64,000 nt of DNA from Isoetes taiwanensis (lineage: Eukaryota > Streptophyta > Lycopodiopsida > Isoetales > Isoetaceae): the NCBI GenBank assembly GCA_021234155.1, contig JAJEKV010000011.1:15826441-15890440 (forward strand), written 5' to 3'. Both the position numbers and the translations under genes were made by a program. Positions 57,096 through 64,000 of the stretch are shown here, piece by piece (the first letter of the stretch is position 1; each line of letters opens with the position of its first letter). Under the pieces are notes generated by a model that had not been told where the DNA came from, made no database searches, and saw only the letters and a program-made list of their open reading frames with translations.

Positions 57096-60032
57096 ATGGC
57101 TCTGATCATACCGGACTTGAATGCCACGGGATACACCTACAAGGAAATGTACAGGCAAGAAAAGCATTACGCCACACAAGAAGAAATCGAGTCTATTTGG
57201 GGACCGAAAGTATTAGGAAAATCCACTTACAGGTGGGTTGCATTCTAGATTCGGGGATGCCCATGATTCTCTGTTGTTTAGAATATTGTTTTGTTTCATC
57301 ATGCAGGTTGAAGAATCTGAGCAAGGAGAGGTATAATGAATATATGTGCCTTTACAAAAAAATCACAGGCGGGGGAAGTGTGCACGGGGAGGCATGGCCT
57401 CACAGACTATGGCTGTTGCGTATTACCTTCACACAAAAGGAAAAGAAATAAACTGGTTGAGTTTCTGGCAACAGTTAAGAGAAAAAGGGTCTGAAGACTC
57501 TCCGTCCCAACGTAAGAGGAAGCATGCAAGCATTTCAAATAGTGTGGAAGCAAAGCAACCTGCCACAGATGATGCTTCCTCTCTTGAAATGACTAGGCCA
57601 CAATTCAAGCCTCCTCAAGCTGTAAGAAGAATCTCGGGGAAAATCACTGAAAAAATAGGTACTTTTCAACCCTCTTCTTCTGGAACCACCATATGATGCA
57701 ATTTAATATTGGAACTGTTATTTTCCAAAAGGTCTAGCAAGCTTGAACAATCGTGTACACCACTTACTTCTTCATTTGGATGTGTTGTGAGTTATGTGTA
57801 GGAAATTTGTCTTTGCTAGTTTCGAAGTTGTGGTGGATAATTTCAGTTCCGCGAGTATGTAGCTCCAAATGTGTTACAGGACAGTCATATGGTGCCAAGT
57901 ACATGTTAATAATGTAGTTTGTAGCATATGTAGTGTCACATATAGTACCAAACAATGGTACCTTATCTGAATAGTGAATTGGCTTCCATATGTTTCTATA
58001 CTTAGTGTCATATGTGATGTTAGATATGGTGATACTTGTGAATGGTGGATTGTCCGCCATATGTGGTGCCAATCGCTGCGCTAAATATTGCACCACGCTA
58101 TATCCGCCACATATGGGGTGGTGGATGCCCCCGCCGGATGTGGTGCCTTCTTTGCATTGTGGTGCCACATGTGGTGTCTAATGTGGCACCACTATGGATC
58201 CACATTTTGCACCACATGTGGTGTCTTTGACGCCATTTGTGGTGCGGCAATAATGGATTGCCATATGTGGTGCCTTGGGTGCATTGTGGTGCCATAGGTG
58301 GTGTGTCATGTGGCACCGGTTTGATGCCACATGCCACACCACATGTGGTGAATATGACGCCACCCCTGGTGCCACATGCCACACCACATATGGTGAATAT
58401 GACGCCATTTGTGGTGCAAAGTTTGTCATGATGGAATTTGTGGTGTGTAAAGTGGTGCCTGTTGTGTCATGTGGTACTAACCTTGGATTACTTTCCGGTT
58501 GAATTCAACAGACACCGGGAGAATGGATCAACTCTACAAGATCGAAGTGATTCGGTGTAAGGCAAGATCGGTGATTCGGTGTAAGTCCGCTTTCGACCTC
58601 TTGAGGTACTTCATAACAAAATTCCTCGGTGCTTAGTATAATTGTATTCTCATTGACAAATTTATGTTCTCTTTGCGGGATTTGCAATCAACATTGCATT
58701 GAGAATTGCTGTCATGAATTTTCTACAGCATGGGTACAAGCCTTAGGTGTGAGTAGGGAGGATCAAAAGCAACTTCAAGCTACTGAGGCACTTACAGGTG
58801 AGCACTTATAGGTAGCTTAGTTTACATGCTAAGGGCCTGATGTAAGGGACAGATGCCAATTAGGATTAGTGGACTTCCTAATCTTTCACCCTGGCTTAGT
58901 CTCTTTCGTTTGTCCTGTTTGATGTGTCTAATTTGCCCCCTAGGATGAGGTCGCTCACTCATTTTAGGTGGCGAATTAGATACATCAAGCAGGAAACTCG
59001 AAATGAGAGTAAGCCTGGCTTAGTCTCCTTCGTTTTCTGTTTGCTGTATCTAATTTGCCCCCTAGGATGACATCGCTCACTCAGGTGGCGAATTAGATAC
59101 ATCAAGCAGGAAACTCGAAAAGGGAGTAAGCCCGACATAAAACAAGATCCTGGCTGGCTTAGTCTCTTTTGCTTCTCCTGTTTTGTGTATCTAAAGTGCC
59201 CCCTGGGATTGCTGAATGCGGATTGCTGAATGCAGTCACCAATACCATCTTCCATGTCTGCTCAGCCTCTTGAGGTACTTCATAACAAAATTCCTGAAGT
59301 GCTTAGTATAATTGTATTCTCATTGACAAATTTGCGTTCTCTTTACAGGATTTGCAATCACTGTTGCATTGAGAATTGCTGTCATGAAGTTTCTACAGCA
59401 TGGGTACAAGCCTTAGGTGTGAGTAGGGAGGATCAAAAGCAACTTCAAGCTACTGAGGCACTTACAGGTGAGCACTTATAGGTAGCTTAGTTTACATGCT
59501 AAGGGCACGATGTAAGGACAGATACATCAAGCGAGGAAACTTCGAAAAGAGAGTAAGCCCGGCTTAGTCTCCTTTTTTTTTCTGCTTATGTATCTAATTT
59601 GCCCCTAGGATGACATATCGCCACTCGGTGGCTTAATTAGATACATCAAGCGAAACTCGAAAAAGGAGTAAGCCCGACATAAAACAAGATCCCGGGCTGG
59701 CTTAGTCTCTTTTGCTTCTCCCCGCTTTGTGTATCTAAAGTGCCAAGTCAAGTCAAGCTCCGATGGGTGCTCTAACCGACAACAATCTGCCAGATCGGCA
59801 GATGCATTAAGTCATGCTCCACACCAATCGCCAAATCCAGATGCTTCGTGTTATGATCCGAACAAATCGTTTGGTGAATGTAAGTCACAAGGTAACTTCC
59901 AACCTTTTGTGCCCGTCTTCTTTTTAATTTGACCCATATAGTTACCGAATCACATTAAATTTTTGCAGGTTTGGAAGTGTCTCGGAGAAAAAGCAAGAGC
60001 AGATTTCAAGCAAAAGACACCTCCAAGACATT
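57096..60032 (+). CDS. Forward multi-exon frame of the 57-64 kb transposon-like block
   Basis: Exon 1 (57096-57232) starts MALIIPDLNATGYTYKEMY and joins in phase over a GT-AG intron to exon 2 at 57307 (LKNLSKERYNEYMCLYKK). Exon 2 then needs a frame change near 57370 to continue as MASQTMAVAYYLHTKGKEIN and a Ser/Lys-rich tail to about 57690. Further exon-like pieces are 59350-59467 (Cys/His-rich, ICNHCCIENCCHE, after TTTACAG and before GTGAGC), about 59740-59900 and 59970-60032 (after TTTTTGCAG, stop TGA). I do not recognise the product. Its position suggests an accessory or DNA-binding protein. The exon chain after exon 2 is tentative. Confidence 0.35.
57880..58475. repeat. Palindromic CCACATGTGGTG array
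   Basis: Many irregularly spaced copies of CACCACATGTGGTG and relatives (GTGGTGCCACATGTGGTG, GCCATATGTGGTGCC, ATATGACGCCA) fill the region, densest from 58040. Because the core is self-complementary, frames open on all strands; none is a gene. Similar motifs recur at 60485-60555, 61555-61640 and, as CACCACACTAGGCACCACA, at 63775-64000. Confidence 0.85.
58607..58850 (+). repeat. Exon-containing duplication, copy 1 (acceptor lost)
   Basis: Matches 59262-59510. The putative acceptor reads CTTTGCGG here against CTTTACAG in copy 2, so only copy 2 would splice. Confidence 0.8.
58880..59165. repeat. Foldback units, two in tandem
   Basis: Each unit of about 130 bp pairs GGCTTAGTCTC, CCTGTTTGATG and TCTAATTTGCCCCCTA with GGTGGCGAATTAGATACATC, AAGCAGGAAACTCG and GAGAGTAAGCC. 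Arms are about 48 bp with a loop of about 25 bp (AGGATGAGGTCGCTCACTCA). A third unit lies at 59515-59745. Confidence 0.8.
59262..59510 (+). repeat. Exon-containing duplication, copy 2
   Basis: Second copy of 58607-58850, 655 bp downstream, with an intact acceptor and donor around the Cys/His-rich exon. Confidence 0.8.
59515..59745. repeat. Foldback unit, third copy, degraded
   Basis: Same arms as at 58880-59165 with several short deletions (for example GATACATCAAGCGAAACTCG). Confidence 0.7.
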
Positions 60033-60484
60033 CTGAAGCATATATGTGTCTTGCTATATGTGTCTTTGTAAAGCATGTTGTGGCTGCAGTATCTGAGGCT
60101 TGGACATACTATCCCAATGCAAGGTGAGTTCATAAATTTGAAGGTATTACTCATCCAATGTGAGGCCTGATATGTTTGTTGCGGGGTGTACCAATTTCTA
60201 GTTCTTGAAGCTGTTGGACACGCTGAATGATGATTGATGTTGTGAAGCCGCGATTCTTTGTAGTAATGAAGTCGAGGTTGACAGATCAATAGATCTTTAC
60301 TTGTAATCACATGTTTGTATTATTGTAACCAAAGAGGTTATTCTTGTAACCTATTCTTTCATTGACACTCTAATGTACATTGTTGTATACTATTGTATAC
60401 AATAGACTTTTCTGGCTGACCAGAGCAACACTCTGGTGGAGTTCAAATCTCCAGAAGAAATTGATGTATTCAAAGATTCATGAC

Positions 60485-60560
60485 AATGTGGTGTTACATG
60501 TCGTGAATGTGGTGTTACAATGTGGTATTACAATGTGGTGTTACATGTCATTCCTGTGGG
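60485..60560 (+). repeat. ATGTGGTGTTACA short array
   Basis: Four copies of ATGTGGTRTTACA in 70 bp, related to the CACATGTGGTG motif, at the 3' edge of the antisense ORF. Confidence 0.8.
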
Positions 60561-61403
60561 TCTATCAAAAAGAGATCTGGGTCCAGCTCCTCCTCGTCAT
60601 CTTCTATGATCACCAGATCAGTGGCCACCGGGTCAGCTTCCCAGCCTATTTGCTCCCATTCTGGAGGGAAAGCAAAAAACCATAATGGTGGAGTGTTACC
60701 AAACAGAATAGCAGCTTCTCCATGTCCATCCTGCAAGGCCTTGTGATGATAGTACATATCCCTGGAAGTGAAGGAATTGGTCCTCATGAAACAACCTATC
60801 ATAACAAAAGAGGAACCTGTTTAGCGTAAAGGCTTGGTAGCCATTAAGCAGAAAAGGTCTCAACCTTTGCAGATCCTGGTCAATAGTATGAGGAACGGGC
60901 CAAAGATGCTGGTGTGTAAAAATTTCAGTGGAGGCAGAGTAAGTTGAGAGGTCTGGGAACTGTGGTGTACAATTCAACCTCTTGGTGAGAGTTTTCAGCA
61001 TTTCTGTGGTCATATTCTCATCCGGTGAATAGAGTAATTTCTGTATCCTGAGCATGTCCATCCATTCTGCATGGCTGAAAATCGGGACAACACGCCTATG
61101 TATTATGGGCTCTTCTTCTCTGGTCACATTGTCCCATTCCTAAGCACTCCATCGCTTTTCAAAGATCCAAGAGGTGAAGTTGGCCATGTCTGCCAGCTGT
61201 AGTAGCCTTCTTTGTAAGCTATAAATCAGAAAACGCTTCCCACCCAACATAACCAGTAAAGCGAAAACCGCTTCCCAAGGACCTCGCTTTTTGTAAAACG
61301 CCCTCGCTCCCGAATCGCTGTAATAAATCAGAAACTCGGTCGGGAGCAAGAAGAATGGCATCTCGGGCCTTTTGGGTTGCCCGAGGTCATTAATTTTTGC
61401 CAT
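60548..61403 (-). pseudogene. Antisense accessory ORF of the transposon-like block
   Basis: From ATG 61403 (MAKINDLGQPKRPEMPFFLL) the frame is open to 60696 apart from one TAG at 61140-61142. A frame change at about 60750 continues it to 60548, ending in an acidic tail (IIEDDEEELDPDLFLIDPQE). The total would be about 285 residues. It contains hydrophobic and basic stretches (WEAVFALLVMLGGKRFLIYS) and no domain I know. The single stop and single shift in an otherwise long open frame suggest recent decay or sequence error. It is divergent from nothing obvious but lies antisense and 3' to the transposase-like ORF on the same strand. Confidence 0.5.
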
Positions 61404-61554
61404 CCCATAATGATTTTTGGGTACGGCTGTCAGCCAAAGGATGATGAGAGGAATTGATGGGATCGAGAGAATTTAAGGAAAAGGAAAGTATTTCAGTAGA
61501 AAAGCTGTTCAGAAGGATCTATCTGTGTCAGGAGAAGAGACAGAAAGTGAAACA

Positions 61555-61642
61555 CGTGGTGAAACATGTAGTGAAACACATGTGTCACCACATGTGGTGA
61601 AACACATGTGGTGAAATACATGTGGTGAAACATGTGGTGAAC
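61555..61642. repeat. CACATGTGGTGAAA array
   Basis: Five tandem variants of CACATGTGGTGAAA(CA/TA) separate the two minus-strand genes. They are perfect palindromes at CACATGTG. Confidence 0.85.
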
Positions 61643-61859
61643 CTGGGGCATGTTACATCAGGGACATCAAAATACAATTACATATTACATCAGAAGCAAA
61701 CATATTACATTGAAACAAGGGACATCAAAATACAATTGAGCAAGGAATTGAGTTTCTTATATTATTCCCAAACAAGGCAAGACACAACAACATATTCAAA
61801 ATTTCTGAATCATTTCCTAACCTGTAAGAATGTGTTCAGCTATTCTTCATCAGACATGC

Positions 61860-63745
61860 TATCTTCATCAGATAAAACCTCGGGCAAGTTTTCTAGAATC
61901 TTTTCCTCATCTGCCTTGGTCTAGCACAGAAACGATTCGAGCACCTTTCTTGATCTGCTGCATGGGAACTCGAATAGCACAAATTTGAGTAGAGAATACA
62001 AGTGACTTTTACTCGTTTGTCAACAACTCATACATCACCTTTGACCGAGGCTTCTTTCTATAGTAAATGCCCTCCACAACGGTTTCACCTCTCATAAACA
62101 AGTTTCCGCTTACTTTGAAGTCATTTTCAACTTCAAATTTTGGCTTGGTGCATAGCAACATCCAAAATACGTAATCCTCCTCGTTCCCTTTAGGTGCAAA
62201 GAACCGCAAAGTCGCTCCTTCTCTAAGTGCTTCGCAAGTACATTTTGCCAAGGTTGAGTATAGTGGCTCCGGGTAGACTTGCGGGTCTCTTCCACATCCG
62301 CATGAACATTGGAGGATGGTTCAACGACTACAAGGTCCCATTCATCTACATACAATTCGTTCTCACACATGTCCCATTTTCCATCCAAACAATTGCTTTG
62401 CAAAAACATGATAGCTTTACGGTATGTAGTCGTGTTGGATTTCCGTCTTGAATCCATGGACTGAATGAATTTGCACTGGTTTAAGGAATTGTCTCTCGCA
62501 CCCCAAGCCTTTTTCCCCGTTGATATCCTCGGGTTTTATTTCCCGGTATCTCCTCAACTTTTCTTCCATTTTCAGTCCACTCGGATGTACCACATTGAAA
62601 TTGTTTCTCTGCAATTTTCACCACATCAATGGCATTATCTAGTTTAATGTCAGGATGTTTAAGCTGTAGACCTCGTATCCATCTTTTCAATTCTGCTGCC
62701 TTCCCATCATGTTCACCTTTTCCATGGTTTGATCCAAAGAAGTTCCACATCATGTTGACCTCTCAGATCACAACCGTACCTTCCAACAAAATAAAATGAT
62801 CTGGCTGCTTTGAATTGTGATGCAGCACCATCTGAAAATATATAGTGCTGTTTGGGGACATTGCCTTTCTGCTTTAAGTACTCAAAATGTTTCATAAAAC
62901 AATGTTGAACAAAAAGAGTGTCATGTTCCCTATCATCCGACACATAGTAGTGTGTTTCCTTCTCAATGGTGTTCAATGCGTGGATCAACCCGATAGGTTA
63001 TTTGAACAAATATAGTTATCGGTTGTTGACCCAAATAAGATGGACCGAACTTCATTCTGCTCCTTAAAAGTATAATTCTCTGCTGAAGTCAACCACGGAT
63101 AGATAAGCATCTCGGTGCAAGTTATCAAGGAGTTCTTTGTACCGGCCCGCCGCCACTTATATATCCGAAGTTGTGTAAAGGAAAATTTGGAAGCTTCTCC
63201 AACATTTTGTTCACCGATGGAAGACTTGCGGTTTCATTGTGTTGGTGAACGAGCTTAGACTTCTTCGCCATCTCTGAATCTGCTTTTTTCATAGTCTAGG
63301 TATTCCCACTTCACCATGCCACTATCACTAGATTGTTCATGTGGGCGGATAGGGAACTTCTTAATCCCACACTCTTTACACTCACCCGTAATGCATTCCC
63401 TCTTATGGTAAGGTTGGAAGCTAGTTTTCTCACATAAAATTCCACGCCACGACTTCTTGTGCTACTTATTTTGTATTCGGGCATCCGCATTCACCATATA
63501 TGTCCGACCAAAAAGTCGACAAGTCTGTTTCGCGACTTTTTGGGTGCTTAGTTCTCATACTATTGAAGCCATCTATTAGCATCCGCATTCTAACATGGTA
63601 TATATCTGGCAGAAGAACTATTGAAGTCCTTTAATTTTACAACAAACCATGGTTTCAACTTTTCAAACATCCTCTGTTTGATCATAACACTAGGATGTTC
63701 CGTCTTGAATTTCTGAACAATTGCAAATGCAAGGAAGATAACAAG
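61860..63745 (-). pseudogene. RNase-H-fold transposase-like protein (SDG..QFK / HGKG..DG family), frameshifted
   Basis: Read on the minus strand across several frames, in order: FKTEHPSVMIKQRMFEKLKP (about 63710); RYHVRMRMLIDGFN (about 63590); a Cys knuckle KRECITGECKECGIKKF (about 63380); VKWEYLDYEKSRF; ENYTFKEQNEVRSI (about 63060); then the open frame 62988-62713 with YYVSDDREHDTLFVQHCF and HYIFSDGAASQFKAARSFYF; then 62753-62481 with MMWNFFGSNHGKGEHDGKAA; then further C-terminal frames to 62009; and an acidic end DEDSMSDEE near 61863. The order SDD..HD, SDG..SQFK, W.FF...HGKG..DG matches from memory a family common in invertebrate and plant genomes, usually unnamed. The acidic residues fit a DDE/RNase-H-type core. 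At least five frame changes make this copy non-functional as written. Confidence 0.62.
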
Positions 63746-63774
63746 GTGATCGAAGATATTTATTGCACACTACA

Positions 63775-64000
63775 TTTTCTACCACACTAGGCACCACATA
63801 GCATATATTACGGACATTCATCTTACACCTCCTTATTCACCACACTAGGCACCACAACGCATATATTACATAATTTATTGTACACCATATTTTTCACCAC
63901 ACTAGGCACCACATAGCATATATTACGGACATTTCATCTTACACCTCGTTATTCACCACACTAGGCACCACATAGAATATATTACAGATTCATTTTACAC
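63775..64000 (+). repeat. About 60-bp tandem repeat running off the window
   Basis: Four units begin at about 63780, 63838, 63898 and 63956. Each has CACCACACTAGGCACCACA, GCATATATTAC and a T-rich spacer with TTACACC. The array lies directly upstream of the transposase-like gene and probably continues. Confidence 0.85.

Noticed and set aside
58030-58505. Several overlapping open frames on both strands
   Set aside because: They are produced by the palindromic CACATGTGGTG array; residues simply repeat the motif.
63775-64000. CRISPR-like repeat-spacer appearance of the end array
   Set aside because: The spacers are themselves similar, the sequence is plant nuclear DNA with transposon context, and no cas genes exist.

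Overview
The window looks like repeat-dense nuclear DNA of a land plant. The only gene I can read from start to stop is a seven-exon plant-type amino-acid/GABA permease with GT-AG introns in consistent phase. Almost everything else is transposable elements: Ty3/gypsy fragments (one with a chromodomain-like C-terminus), LINE 3' ends, a tRNA-like SINE dimer, a hAT-type MITE, a probable Helitron end, foldback MITEs and tandem arrays. The low gene density and mix of elements would fit a large genome such as a fern, lycophyte or gymnosperm, but I cannot place the species.

Layout. 1-8.5 kb: copies of one foldback MITE family with a companion module, several short tandem arrays, and a SINE dimer flanked by a 37-bp direct repeat. 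8.5-13 kb: a foldback repeat, a G-rich degenerate repeat, and one doubtful gene fragment. 13.1-16.7 kb: the BAT1-like permease followed by a broken second copy of its last exon. 18.2-22 kb: a LINE 3' end with a pentanucleotide tail, then a CpG-rich hAT MITE with an 8-bp target duplication. 22.4-23.9 kb: a hairpin-headed repeat abutting an antisense Ty3/gypsy gag-protease remnant.

23.9-48.6 kb: a 12.37-kb segment present twice in tandem. Each unit carries a gypsy integrase remnant, a helical-repeat (TPR-like) reading frame, a hairpin-headed retroelement, a long-TIR foldback MITE, an orphan pair of phase-matched exons, and a 5'-truncated LINE. The second unit differs from the first mainly by small changes at CAG/CTG/CG sites that break its reading frames. 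Where unrelated family copies can arbitrate, they agree with unit 1, so part or all of unit 2 may be an assembly or base-calling artefact.

48.6-57 kb: local tandem duplications, two more hairpin-headed copies (one with a 41-bp target-site duplication), a Helitron-like 3' terminus, a GTCA-motif cluster, and a gypsy integrase/chromodomain remnant ending at a polypurine tract. 57-64 kb: what appears to be one large, poorly characterised DNA transposon. It has arrays of a palindromic CCACATGTGGTG motif, a forward multi-exon reading frame, an antisense accessory ORF, and an antisense, frameshifted protein with an SDG...QFK / HGKG..DG signature typical of an RNase-H-fold transposase-like family. 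This block and the hairpin-headed modular element (stems with compensatory changes between copies) are the two best candidates for undescribed biology.
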